A stretch of DNA of 64,000 bases, from positions 6,324,523 through 6,388,522 of the forward strand of contig OY725489.1 of NCBI GenBank assembly GCA_963281255.1. Reading direction: 5' to 3'. The notes beneath the pieces were generated by a model. That model did not search any database. It saw nothing but the letters and a program-made list of their open reading frames with translations, and was not told the origin of the DNA. Below are positions 21,659 through 33,180 of this stretch, piece after piece. The first letter of the stretch is position 1. Each line of letters begins with the position of its first letter. Position numbers and translations under genes: made by a program. This stretch comes from Aphrocallistes beatrix (lineage: Eukaryota > Porifera > Hexactinellida > Sceptrulophora > Aphrocallistidae).

Positions 21659-22668
21659 CACAAAAACATAATCAAAAAACAACTTGTCTTTTATGGCATT
21701 ATTGATTATATTATTGAGACCTTCAAATTCAAAATGGAAAATCAAAAGTGGCATGAATGTGACGCTGTGTTGAATCAAGAATCGTATACCCGAGTGCAAT
21801 ATAGACTAGAATTTCACATCTACCCTGAAAACAGTGGTGTATACAAGGTGTAGCAATTGCTTCAGGGACAGTACCAGTTATGTCAGTTGTTTGTACTAAG
21901 GTTGTGTTGACAACCAAAGATAAAACGCTACATGTCTACATGCAAACGAGCAAGTCAGGCTGCGTAACTTCCTGAAAATGTGAGGTCTTCATATTTTTAG
22001 TTTTGGCAGGACAACGTCTAACTTATCTATAACGGCACCCAAGGCTGGCCGAAAGTGGCTGCTATACGAGTCGATTATAATGGAAAATAGTACTGCGGGA
22101 CTTCTATTGGGTGGTCTATGTAGAGGTGAACGTTATACAGAGGTGGCCGTTAAGCAAGTCTCACAGTATATACCTACATACAAAGGCAATTAGATCAATA
22201 CCGGGCCACTATTACATAGTAGGCACAGTAAAATGCAGAAAATCTCAAGCCACTGAGATCAATACTCGGGCCAATGGTCGTCGTTGCATTTCATTAAACA
22301 GCTAAAAATATATATGTACATTCTATAAATATTTGAATATAATACTTACAGTGAAATCTCTCCAAATGTGGCCTCTTTAAATTAGGGACCTGTCAAAATG
22401 GGGAAAATGTAATTGGATATGCTCACTAAAGTTAACCTTCATAATCAGGGAATGGGCAATGGAGTGTCGACCAATTTTTTTCAGAAATCCCATCTAAATG
22501 AGCTAATTTGATAACAAACAAAAAAGTTTAATCACTAAAATACGATAACACGCAAACAATTCTAATATCTGGATATGGGGAACGAGGGACTTTACCAAAC
22601 ATCTAGGGGCTCGAGACCCCAAATATTCAATAAATACGAAAATGTTAGCTGTTCATATTTTGTACATA
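21659..22668. other. Unassigned; possible pogo-like end at 22349
   Basis: TA then CAGTGAAATCTCTCCAAATG at 22347-22368 resembles a pogo/Tigger end, but I could not find its inverted partner. The open frames (60-76 codons) show no motif. Confidence 0.35.
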
Positions 22669-23957
22669 CAGGGTAGGGTGGCCGAGAAAAATTGAGACAA
22701 AAATGAAAAATGTGTATAAAATTCGATAATTCAGTATATTCAAGTTACATAGTATTAACTGGTCTAATATGATGTTAGAAGCTATTTTCATTCGAAATGT
22801 CCGCCTTTGGCATCTTCACACTGTCGTAGTCGGCTCTTAAATATATCAATACATCGATTAACCTTGGACTGATCCATTTTCTCCCAAGCTTTCCTAATTT
22901 TTCTTTCTAGATCTTGCAAACTTTTTGGGGGTACGCGATATACCTCCTGCTGCAGCATACCCCAAATTCCGTAATCGAGAGGATTGAGATCGGGTGAGTT
23001 TGGGGGCCAATCTTCTTTTGTCCAAAAATTGATATTTTCGGATCTCAAAAATTCTGCGTTTCTCTTAGCTGTGTGGCATGGTGCGGAGTCTTGTTGGAAA
23101 ACAAGATCGTGCTGTTGACAAAGGGGAACAACGATGGGAGCTAAAATTGTACTTTGGTACCGATCTGCATCCAAAGTTTCCCCTTGTCGGAAGAAAACAA
23201 GATCGGTTTTCAAGTTATGAGATACCCCTGCCCAAACCATCAGTTTCCGACTGAATTTGCTCTTTTGAACTACTGTTTCTCATTAAGAGACTTCTTAATC
23301 CCTTCCTTGACGTAAACTCGATCGTTCTGCCGATTAATGGGCTGATCCATTAAAAAAAATTTTTCATCACTGAACAGCACTCGCCTGTGCAAATCGCCTT
23401 CCAAAGATCGACGCAAAGCTCTCGACCTTGTAGCTCTCTTGACCTTTTGGGGGCTTACGAGGGCCTGTTTTGTTTCTTTCTTCCTTGCCCTTAGTTTTAA
23501 GTCTCTTCTAACAATGTCTTGGGCCGTTGATTTCGATATTCCGATCTCCCTCGCGATTTTCCGGACTGACTGGGCGGGATTCCGCCGGAGACGATCAGTT
23601 AGCTTTCTCTTCGCAATACGAGTGGTCTCTAAGAATTTAACTCCTGAACCCGTTTTTCTGGAGCTATTTCCACCATTTTGGAGCTGTTTGACAACTCTGT
23701 AGACTGTAGCTCGTGAAATATCTACGTACTTTACATGTCTCCATATTTGAGAAGCAGTTTGTCCATAATTAAAAAATGATTGAATAACTTTTCTCTTTTC
23801 TAATTCTTTCATTTTCGAACTAGCATTCACAATTTTACAATGATAATACAATATTGCTATGCAAAAAGAGAATTTAAGTAGCTAATGTTATTTTAAATTG
23901 ATCCAAGGTTGACTTTTAAAGCAAGTAAATTTGTCTCAATTTTATTCGGCCACCCTG
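22669..23957 (-). mobile_element. Mariner-like DD37D (maT-type) transposon
   Basis: Right end: the inverse of GGCCACCCTG followed by TA (23958-23959). Left end: CAGGGTAGGGTGGCCGAG after TA (22667-22668), which carries an extra ~5 bases (GGGTA) relative to the right end. Both ends continue into ATTGAGACAA. Length is about 1.29 kb. It encodes a transposase on the minus strand broken by one frameshift. Confidence 0.88.
22788..23851 (-). pseudogene. Mariner-like transposase, DD37D, one frameshift
   Basis: The 5' part (23851-23270) holds two helix-turn-helix regions and the first catalytic aspartate in LFSDEKFF (residue 162). The 3' part (22788-23240, open further upstream to about 23285) begins near KLMVWAGVS and holds the second aspartate in FQQDSAPCHT and the third in SPDLNPLD, with 37 residues between them. 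DD37D is the signature of the maT branch of Tc1/mariner. The two halves are out of phase by one base near 23277-23285, the only visible lesion. C-terminus KGGHFE is followed by a stop. The element would be inactive unless the frameshift is an assembly error. Confidence 0.88.
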
Positions 23958-23991
23958 TAAATGATTTCAAACATTCATTATGTGTTGAAAC

Positions 23992-24203
23992 CAGGGTTGG
24001 CAGGTTTTGTCCACTTGGAAAAAACCTAGTGGTTTTAACCAGGTTAAAACCGTCCTGTTCAAAACATCTTGGGTGGACAAAACTAGACAAAACTGGACAA
24101 AACCTTTTGAAAACGTTTGTCAAAGTTTTGTCCAGGTTATATAACCAGGTTTTGTCCACTGCCCTGTCCAAAACCTGTTTTGGACTGACAAAACCCAACC
24201 CTG
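23992..24203. mobile_element. hAT MITE with perfect 8-bp target duplication
   Basis: The ends are CAGGGTTGGCAGGTTTTGTC and, inverted, CAGGGTTGGGTTTTGTCAGT. Identical octamers GTTGAAAC flank it (23984-23991 and 24204-24211). The inside is a dense set of direct and inverted TTTTGTCCA motifs. It lies 34 bp from the mariner-like element end. Confidence 0.92.
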
Positions 24204-24211
24204 GTTGAAAC

Positions 24212-25027
24212 CAGAGCTGGACACTAAACCGTTAATCCGTTAATCGTTAATTAACGAAGTTAAATTTTTCATTAACGATTTAACTTTTAAGTTAACTTTA
24301 AAATCATTAACGGACTAATTAACTTCCGTTATATTTTATAACTTCCGTTACAAGTCCGTTAACACAAATATGAAGGGCATCTTGAAGGACAAGAGATCAT
24401 TTCTGTCTGATGAAAACCTCTCAACATGTTGATTTTCATTAAGGGCAACATGCGTTTCATGGAATTTTTTCAATAAAATCATGTTGCCCTTCCATACCAA
24501 CCCATTTCGACAATTTACTTGGACTCTGGGAGTGAAATTCCTGGATTTTAAATGATTTCCCTGGATTAAAATTCCTTGATATAATTATTAATTATTAGAC
24601 TATTTTAGTCGTTAAAATCAATATTTAGAGATGTTTGCAATAGATTATGCTTATATCAATGACCACATAAATTGACTCTAAATCCCTAGATTTGGCTAAA
24701 AAGTCCCTGGACAGTCCAGTGATTCCTGGTTGGTTGGTAAGTATGCCCTTCTAAGATCCCTTAAACTATCTCCCTCATTATTCGCAAAATACACCATATC
24801 AAAGTTGTGTTAGGATATATTTTAGCTAAAAAACAACAACAATAAAGGCTCACTTTATAGTTTTACCACTTTTTAGGTGTTTTTATTTTGTAAAAACTGA
24901 TTTTGCTGTTGTCTGTAATATATAATTTAACGTTAACGGTTTATCGTTAACTTCCGTTACATTCTTAACGAATTAACGGATTAACGATTAACGAAGTTAA
25001 CATTTCGATTAACTGTGCCCACCTTTG
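24212..25027. mobile_element. Non-autonomous hAT-like element rich in GTTAAC motifs
   Basis: The ends are CAGAGCTGGACAC and, inverted, CAAAGGTGGGCAC, followed on both sides by many TTAACG/CGTTAA motifs (about ten per end), which look like sub-terminal transposase-binding repeats. The flanking octamers do not match well (GTTGAAAC/TCTAAATC), and the left flank was altered by the neighbouring MITE. The 600-bp middle has no coding signal. Confidence 0.7.
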
Positions 25028-25136
25028 TCTAAATCTGATAAAGATTAAGTTCCAAGTTTATAGTAAACTCTTTACCATCTCTTTTCTAATCTTTTTATGA
25101 CGAATAAAAAATTCGAGCGTTATATAATTTATTGTG

Positions 25137-27279
25137 TTACACAAATATTAGAATAGTAAACGGCAGCGTTAATCTTTGGGCACTGATTCTGGGTTTCTTT
25201 GTATGTGTCATTGAAGACAGTGTGCAGATGATGACAAGCGCAGTCAATTCTGGGGGCATCACGTAATCCAGCGACCATGTTAGACCCTTTGTCCGTGACA
25301 ACAGGCGCGGAAACGCTGACAAGGCCATATTCTTGCGGCTGTAGTGTTCCAAGATGTTGTCACCAGTGTGGGAGTCGGTTCCGAAGTGGTCAACTGCCAA
25401 TATACTGTGCTCCAATTTGAAATCATCCGTGATCCAGAAAGTGTGTACGTCCAGGTAGCTCAATTTCCTGTAGTTATCTGTCCACATGTCAGTGGTAAGC
25501 GCAACTGCGGAGGCAGATATCGGCTCAACCAGCGCATCTTTCAGCTTGTTCTATAGTGTAGCGGCTTTCGACAAGCAATAGTGCTGCACAGCATTTCGTC
25601 CAAAAAGTGTAACTTCGGTGATAGATACTTCAAAACGGCCTCTCTTCGCTCCCGAATCAACAAATGTTTGTGCAAATTTCCGCAAACTCTCAGACTCCAG
25701 AGAGTGAAAGCTTTGGTCATCCAATATACATATCGACAACTGGGATTCCTTGATTGAATCTGCCTCTTCTTTAGTTAGTTTGAGATGTACTTAAGGTTGG
25801 CCTTTCCTATAATAGCTAACTTTTGACTTTTTCAACCGATTCATTTAAATTTTTCAGTGCAGATTTGAATCGCAGAGTTATCTGCAAAACTGCATTAATA
25901 ATTGAAATTGTTCAAACGATAAAAAATATTTTAAAAATTTTGGGCAAATTACAGGGAAAAAAACTGAAACAATATTCCTACGATCTTTTAGAAACTTTTC
26001 AAATTCATTCATAAATCGATAATCTAACTAATGAACAGACAGATTGAAATTTTTAAAATTGTTAAAAATTCACGCCAAAACACCCGAGGTATTTTATTTT
26101 TCGTAATTTTGACACTATTTTTTTTATAATTCTCTTTTTATTCCTAATATCAAAATTCTGTCCGTTTATTATGTTCTACTCTTCGAGATCTATCTGAAAC
26201 CGTTGAGTTTTCGCCCCTAGTTTGAATTTTCAAAAAGTTATCAACTTTATAATTGCTGAAAAAAAGTCCCAGAAAATAGGTTTCAAAAAATATTTATATA
26301 TGCCCCTCAATATCCATCGGTATAAAACTGCTTTAGAATATTAAATAGCATACAAATATCCATATTTGACAACTTATAGCAGTACTAAACTTCTAAATAT
26401 GGTATATGAAAAATTTTCACCGTCAAAAGTGTGAATAAGTGGTCATTGATGGCTAGGCCCCCAAAAATAGCCACATTCAATAGTGTCCGCCGGAATCCCA
26501 GATCAATAACTTTTTTTAACCGTGTCAGATCATTATTTGAACCCTCAATTCGTGTCCCTCATTGAATTTCCAGCAATTTGATATATATATTGACCATAGT
26601 TGGAGAATCTTTTGGATGCCCGTGCATAGCAACGGCCAGGAATTTTTTCACATTCCTGGTCGTTGCTAGGGACCCGCACTCAAAAAATTTCTCCGAATGT
26701 GTCCAATATATATTTATCAAATTATTGGAAATTTAATGTTGACCATGAATTTAGCATCAAAATTATGATCTGACATTGTTTAAAGAAGTTATTGATATGA
26801 GACAAAAATGTGTCCTTCTTTGGGCGACACCAGGTGGTTCAAGTGGCTCTAAGTGGAAAAATATTGGCTTTGAAATTCTGAAAATCGAAATTGAGGTTTA
26901 GAACCCCTTTAGGTATCTAAAAATGGTTAAAAAGGTCTTTTGGTTGATTTTTGATAAAAAACAAAATTGCCATAGGAAAGGCCAACCTTAATGGTCCTTT
27001 GCGAGCGTATGTCAGAGGTCCAGCAGCTTTTCTGATGTCGAATAAGATGAAATGTTCCTGCATTTCGAGAACAGGAAAACACCTTTATGCAGCGAATACA
27101 GGTGCATTGATTATTCACTGAGAATCCGTCTATCCTAATTAGTCTGTAGCCTCCCCAAACTTCTGAATGGCTATTTGGTTGACGAATAGTTCCGCACGTT
27201 GCGGATTATTCTTCAAGATTAATTCTACCTCTGATCGAGAAGGATGTGTAGTTTCGAGTTGTTCATCATTAGTAGCCAT
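25137..27279 (-). pseudogene. hAT transposase remnant with BED zinc finger
   Basis: Reading minus strand from the ATG at 27279: an N-terminal 45-residue leader (MATNDEQL...QKFGEATD), then after a frameshift a BED-type zinc finger, CTCIRC...GTFHLIRHQKSC (about 27100-27010). A TTAA-flanked element interrupts the gene (25795-26987). On the far side come LTKEEADSIKES, LSICILDDQSF and FVDSGAKRG (25770-25620), and after another frameshift WTDNYRKLSYLDVHTFWI with LEHSILAVDHF (25490-25370), the conserved hAT block around the first catalytic aspartate (W-T-D). The C-terminal dimerisation (hATC) region is missing beyond 25137. At least three lesions. No ends could be assigned to this gene. Confidence 0.85.
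25795..26987. mobile_element. TTAA-flanked non-autonomous transposon (1.19 kb)
   Basis: Both ends have the perfect 16-bp inverted repeat GGTTGGCCTTTCCTAT, and TTAA lies on each side (25791-25794, 26988-26991). It sits inside the hAT remnant. TTAA targets are used by piggyBac and Kolobok; the GG start is unlike the usual CCC start of piggyBac. No transposase is recognised inside; the longest open frames are short. A partial relative lies at 9725-9842. Confidence 0.9.
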
Positions 27280-28361
27280 TTGTAAATCAGGTTGTCGTTG
27301 TATAATTAACAGATAGAGATTTTGAATTTATAGTACGCGTAAATCAATCAACCTTCAGATGTTTTCGCCACTTCGCGCCTCAATAAATAACAATTTACAT
27401 TGAGTGGTGTATGTATTCACTGTTTGTGTCAAAAGTATAATGCATCTATTCATTATGGTAATTGGAATACGTACATAGAGGTAACAATTACAAGTCATCA
27501 ACAACGTTATAGGATTAGTCAATTCTTCAAAACATACGTAGAAGTTCAATTACATAATTGAATTCGCAATTTGCAGATAAACTATCGTTAGGTTGGACGA
27601 CTAATATCTAGTAAATATCTTACAATCGTTGATTCTAAACTCAGTACTATCAGGTATTGTGCGGGCCTGCTGCGGGCCTAAGGCCCGCGACAAAAAATCT
27701 CGGCCCGCAAAGCCCGCAGGCTGATAATAATACTCGGCCCGCCCAGCATGCAACTCTGCTAGGGATGCACAAGAGGACGATTATTATAATGAACCACAAC
27801 TTTTAATGATGATTTTATCACTAGCTTAATCAATGAGAATACATTATATGAAGTTGTTTCACCATATTCTCTATCACAAATATTTAACCTAGCCTCCATA
27901 ATCCTTCTCTGCAGCAGATCACTTTCCATTTTAAGATGCAAGAACTCAGAAGAGACATCTGACCGACGTTTCGATTCTCATTGTCCATCCAAAGGATCCT
28001 GTTGAAGGGGATACATATAAAACCAGAGGTGGAGACTGGAGCTAAACCATATTGCCCTTCATTGTGTCCGTATAAATTGTACGTCGATATCTAAAATAAA
28101 CGGCCTCCGTTCTCTGGAGTAAAAGGAAGAATATTAACAAAGGAGACTTCTAGTTTGAAATATGAGATTGAGGAGAAAGAGAAGTACCTCGTCAGGAATT
28201 TGCAAGATCTAAAAGGTAAGTATATTTGCTTTCAATAAATACTAGCAAATTGTATTTGTTCCATCTGACAATTGTATCCGAATTATTATATTCTGGCAAA
28301 TCTTAAGAACATATTGGAGGATGTCATAGACAGCGAACAAGTCCTATCCCCAAGGGGCTGA
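27280..28361. other. Unassigned; GC-rich hairpin patch at 27655-27760
   Basis: The patch contains GGGCCTAAGGCCCGC and several further GGCCCGC motifs in both orientations, and looks like the core of a small hAT-type MITE, but ends and target duplication are unclear. The remainder shows no gene. Confidence 0.4.
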
Positions 28362-28363
28362 TA

Positions 28364-29769
28364 CAGTGCGTTTCAAAAGTATTGGCAGTAAATCTAAACA
28401 CTAGTATTTCGAAACCTGAATTGATAATTCAGTTTCTAAAAATTGCATAATAGTAATAATACAATAATGTAACAATGTGCGATCAATCAATTATTCAATA
28501 ATTGATCTTTTTCCCTTTCGACTTTATGCACATTTTCAGGCGTTTAGGCATAGAATACACGAAATCTCTAAGAAAATCGGGGGTAAATGTTTCCCACTCT
28601 GTAAGGATAGCAGTTCCTAAATCTTGCAAATTATTGAAACATCTCTTGGATAGCCTCTGCTTAAGAACGCCCCAGATGTTTTCAATAGGGTTTAAATCAT
28701 GCGAATAAGCTGGCCACTCCAATAATTGAAGGTTTTGGCTCTCTTTCCATGATTTACTGAGCTTGGATCGATGAATTGGTGAATTGTTTTCTTGGAGAGT
28801 CCAGCCAACTGGATAGTAAACATTAGCAGTTTCGATTAGGCATTCATTCAGCGTATCGATATACATCTTAGAAGTAAAATTAACAAAAAAAATCTTTAGA
28901 ATTGTGGTACCTCTGGATGAAATACTGCCCCATACATGTAGCTTCGGCGTATCTCTCTGAACCTTTGAAATTGGATTTTCTTGAGACTTGGTCCATATTC
29001 CTACAGTCCCCCTATTTAACCAGATTGAGCATTCATCGGTGAAGAAAACATTTGCCCATTCCCGCTTTTTATGAATTTTACGCGTACACCATTCAACTCT
29101 CTTTTTTGCAGTTTCATCGGTAATGAATGGTCCAATAACAGGGGATCTAAAGTCAAATCCACACGCGCGAGTCGTTCGATAGACAGTCGACTTGATGGGG
29201 TATCTGTGAACTTAGATGAAAGGTTTGCGTGGAGAGAACGTGTGGACATCTTCGGATAACAGTTTAAAGTTCTTATAATTGATTGTTTTTGTGAATATGT
29301 AATAACTTTCGGCCGTCCACTAACACTCTTATGTTGTAAGCTTTTCCCCTCACGAACCATATATTTTATGCGAAAAACTGTTCTTATCGGTATCCGCGTT
29401 CTTCGAGAAATTTCAGTTGGGAATGTGATTCCTGCATCGATTAGAGTTTTTACCTTCTTCCTCTGTTCTAATTGAGTCATTCTAAGGCTAATAAAGGTGA
29501 ATGTTCTAAAAACATGCCAATTATACTCAAGTGATCAGCAGCTTCGGCGAGCTGAAAAATCCAAATTGTACTTTTTAGTAGACACTCTTTTGGTTGATGG
29601 AGTATCTACTCAATTGGTATATAAAAAATTCAATTGAACTTGATAAAAGTCATGAGAAATATCATTGCATAAAATTTCAAGTGAAACAATGATTGAAAAC
29701 TACATCAAATTCAATAGGCACACGATTCATGTAACTATTATTGACTGCCAATACTTTTGAAACACACTG
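28364..29769 (-). mobile_element. Tc1-like DD34E transposon, inactive
   Basis: The 1.41-kb element has ends CAGTGCGTTTCAAAAGTATT and, inverted, CAGTGTGTTTCAAAAGTATT, then GGCAGT on both sides, and TA duplications (28362-28363, 29770-29771). It carries a damaged transposase on the minus strand. Confidence 0.92.
28495..29480 (-). pseudogene. Tc1-like transposase with frameshift and mutated catalytic residue
   Basis: The N-terminal frame (29480-29016) begins MTQLEQRKKVKTLIDAG, has a helix-turn-helix and a GRPR-type linker (SVSGRPKV). A frameshift near 29190-29230 moves the protein to the frame that holds TDECSIW (first aspartate) and continues without a stop to 28495. The second catalytic position reads LQENNSPIHR where family members have Q-D-N, so the aspartate is replaced by asparagine. 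The glutamate is present in HDLNPIENIW, 34 residues on (DD34E spacing). The frameshift and the lost aspartate make it non-functional. Confidence 0.9.
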
Positions 29770-29956
29770 TACTTAGAAAATAATTGTTAAAAAATGGTGG
29801 GTAATTATGGGTTATATTTTCACATGCAGGTCGTTTGGCCATAGCAATATCAATACTGATAATTATTAATGAATTTCAATGAAGCATTTATTTCAGTAAA
29901 CACAGGGGGGAGTTTTCTAGTTTATCCTGAAATAGTCATTTTTATCTGCATATGTA

Positions 29957-30895
29957 GAGGGTGCGTCAAAAGCAACAAGGAATAATTTGTATGAATGAAA
30001 ATTGTTCTGCTAGAGATCTAATCATCAAAGTAAATGTTCATTGTATCTCACAACTTTCAATAAATAAGCGAAACATTTTAGTTAAGGGTGCCGCCCTAGA
30101 AAAACCTTGCCTGGCGTAAAAAATTATTTCATTGTGTTACTGATTACTGATCGGTCTACCATCTGATAGCACTATTTTGGACGGTATTTTTTTTTATTTT
30201 TTGTGAGATAACCCCCTAAAGTTTAGCGTTAATAAAAATTGAAAAATTATTGGAGGTTTTATACTCATTTACCAATTAGTTTTTAACTTATTTGATATTT
30301 TTTTAATGATATGGACCTTAACATTGTTTTGGCACCTTTGGAGATTATATAACACAAAGATTTAAAAGAATGGGCAAATAAAATCCAAACAAAATAGCTC
30401 TATAAGGGAGTTCATTTATATAATGCTCGGAAAATCGCAAATTTGATCTCAGATATTTAGCGATCACTGGGTCAGAAATAATATTCTGATCGTTGTTTCA
30501 AAAAAAAAATTTGTTCGGATCCGACCATTTGTTCTTGAGATATCGCTTATTATAGGTAAAGTTCGGGCATAATATAATATCATCATATCTTAAAAAACCC
30601 CCCACAGACGGGATGGAAGTGTGCTTCCAAATCTCATAAGTCACCTTGAGATTTCACCTTGAGATTCAGTATTTCAATTTAGATTTTATTAATCTCGTCT
30701 CGTGAAATTCAAAGAATTCATTTTATTTACTATTTTAGTGCTCGAATATACTTCAATATACTCAAAGTTCGATCCCTCAGGGTTCTCCTTCATGTTTTTC
30801 AATTAATTATTTTTATTGTTCGCCATTTAGTATTAATATAACCCCCAGATTTTTACTAAATTTTTGAAGGAGGAGTGAACTTGAGACACACTCTG
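29957..30895. mobile_element. Possible mariner-like MITE
   Basis: After TA the left end reads GAGGGTGCGTCAAAAGCAAC; the inverted right end reads CAGAGTGTGTCTCAAGTTCA before TA (30896-30897). About 14 of 19 bases agree. No transposase inside. Weaker than the other MITE calls. Confidence 0.4.
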
Positions 30896-31051
30896 TACCT
30901 TTACCCGGACTCGAGTGATTGTAGAACATTTAGTGGGGTCGAGAATATATAGCATTCTCCACTTTCAGCTTAACCTCTCAAATTTCATCAAACATTAATA
31001 AGATGCTGAGTATGTATTTTATTTTAAATTGTGATCATTCATATATACGCA

Positions 31052-31467
31052 CAGGGATTCCAGAACTGGCAAAAAAAAAGTTGTACGTATTTTTTTTTGC
31101 CCACCGTTTACTTGCTACTTTATTTTTTCCTCCATTTTAGATTTAGTTTTACTCATTCACTACTTTTTTTTTACTTGCTACTTATTTTTTGACCGACATT
31201 TAGTTGGCGTGAGGAGAAAAAATTATTGATTGTACAATATATGACAGAAACGAGGGCATCGAGGGATTTGCAGGAAGATTTGAGTATTTCAGAAACAGAA
31301 TTTTCTTAATTTAACCATGTCTTTTTCATCAGGGTGTCCGGGAAATTTACTTGCTACTTTTTTTTTGCTCGCAATCCAGAATATTTACTTACTACCTTTT
31401 ATTTTTCTCCAAAAAAATAAAAAGGTAGTAAGTAGCAAGTGAAAAAAAAGTAGCAAGTAAATCCCTG
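31052..31467. mobile_element. hAT-like MITE with repeated TTACTTGCTACTT motifs
   Basis: The ends CAGGGATT and AATCCCTG are flanked by TATACGCA and TAATACGCA (an 8-bp duplication with one added base). Inside, TTTACTTGCTACTTT-type motifs occur at least four times direct and twice inverted, with a hairpin near 31395-31430. These repeated motifs resemble sub-terminal binding sites. Confidence 0.65.
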
Positions 31468-31580
31468 TAATACGCATATCAGGCCTACATATTTAACATT
31501 CTCTAGTATCATATAGCTACGCCTCTGATCATCATATACGTATATCAGGCTTGTATAATATTATCAATAATAGAGTTCAT

Positions 31581-32420
31581 TTACAGTTGGTAGAGGGGAT
31601 CATAATGATGTCCTGCTTTGCCTGCAAAGTTTAAGCTATGAAATAACAACATGAGAGATTTTCCCTGAAAAACATTGTCATGGGTAATTGGAGTGGACTG
31701 CTCTCTTTATATACATCTATGAACATCCATTTATTAGGATCAGGATCAGTTGCATTGAGATAACTAACATTAACACGTGCTAGTATTCCGAACATTATCA
31801 ATTCATTTATTGATCCCCATGTGTTGTTCGGAAGCATTTCATGTAGGTATGTGCCGGTGCAAATCAATCTCGTTATAACCTTGTAAGCCACAAAATGCTC
31901 CAAAATATGGGCTTTTCTCAAAAGTATTCAACAAATTTGATCGAATATTATAATGTTCAGTCTCATTTCCAAATACTATGTGGGATAGTGCTCGAAAAAA
32001 GCAATTTCCATCTGCACAAACCGGCACTGCTTTCAAGTTAAATAATTGCCTCAGGTTATCATTAATAAATGGATAATATGTTCTCAAGTGAGTGGTATAA
32101 GCAATGCTACGACTTCGAATAGGTATTCTCCCAAGATTAATGCTCTCTGCTAGTACTTGGCGCATTGCATCAGAAAATGTGTTAATAATTGATTTATCGT
32201 GAAGATTCTGTTGTGGAGAGGAAGGTAAGACACAATCTAAAATCAAATCTGGCGAGGGTGTTGTTTTGACACATTTCTTAATTGGGCTAGGTTCAAAATC
32301 CATTGTATCTTCATCATCTACATCAAAGGAATGATTTCCTTTATCAATAATATTATTTTCAGGTAGAATATTGTTCAAAGAGTCTGAATTATTCATTAAC
32401 TTCTCAGAGGAACATTCATT
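31581..32420 (-). pseudogene. Helentron OTU cysteine protease domain
   Basis: It is in the same frame as the upstream endonuclease domain and separated from it by an in-frame stop. An acidic linker is followed by the OTU motif AVPVCADGNCFFRAL (Asp and Cys of the catalytic site). After a frameshift near 31850 the fold continues with TWGSINELIMFGILARVNV, and after a second near 31640 with GHHYDPLYQL and a stop at 31581-31583; the HHYDP phrase supplies the expected catalytic histidine. OTU proteases remove ubiquitin; they occur in some Helentron polyproteins, with a role in transposition that is not known. Two frameshifts make it inactive here. Confidence 0.85.
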
Positions 32421-32436
32421 CAAAAATATAAACATA

Positions 32437-33180
32437 GGTTTGTGATCACTGAAATATTATTCAAAAGCTAGTGAATCCAAATTAAGTGCAGGGACAGCAA
32501 ATACACAATCAAGTTGTGAATAATAATCTGTAGAACTAGTAGTCAATTTGGAATTATAATTATGAGACATCATAAATTTGAGCAAAGTTTGTCTATTATT
32601 TGATTCTGTCAATAAATCAACATTCAAATCACCAACAATAATAGATATCTTCGGATGGGTATTCAAAATGCTCTCTGAATCTATAATAAATTCTTGTATT
32701 TTTGATTGAGGGGATCTATACACAGCTAATAATTCGATGGGTTCTCTTGTTTTGGGATCTGGAAAGCGAATTCCAATATATTCAATTTTCCCTTTCGAAT
32801 AATATCTGGACTGAGATAGGAACACAGTACAGTCCTGGTTCTTGCAATATATTTGGGAGCCACTGCCAGCTGTACGTTGTTTACCAACGACTCTGGTAAT
32901 TAGAGAGTACCCTGGAATTGTTATATCATCAGATTCTATTGTCATTGTTTCTTGTAAGATCAATATACTGGATTGGTTTAAAAGTGGATCACATACTAGA
33001 TCTTTCCAGTGTTTATTCAATGATCGAATGTTCAATACACAAATATCTGGACTCCTTGTAGGGATAGACCACGTTATAGCATATGTTTCTCTCAATCTCT
33101 TAAGTTCTATATATACGGGGTCTTTCTCTGATAACTTACCTGGTACTTTTAAATTCCCTACAATAAATAATCCTGCAGCC
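32437..33180 (-). pseudogene. Helentron endonuclease/exonuclease/phosphatase domain
   Basis: The domain follows the helicase in the same frame. It shows CVLNIRSLNKHW (start of the fold), SILILQETMT (metal-binding glutamate), ISIIVGDLNVDLL (catalytic D-x-N) and, just after an in-frame TAA at 32457-32459, YFSDHKPMF (the S-D-H catalytic motif). Apurinic-like endonucleases of this kind are fused to the C-terminus of Helentron RepHel proteins and were derived from non-LTR retrotransposons. The premature stop removes the last motif. Confidence 0.85.

Noticed and set aside
24212..27279. hAT ends at 24212-25027 as termini of the adjacent hAT gene
   Set aside because: The right end at 25027 points away from the gene, so the gene lies outside that element.
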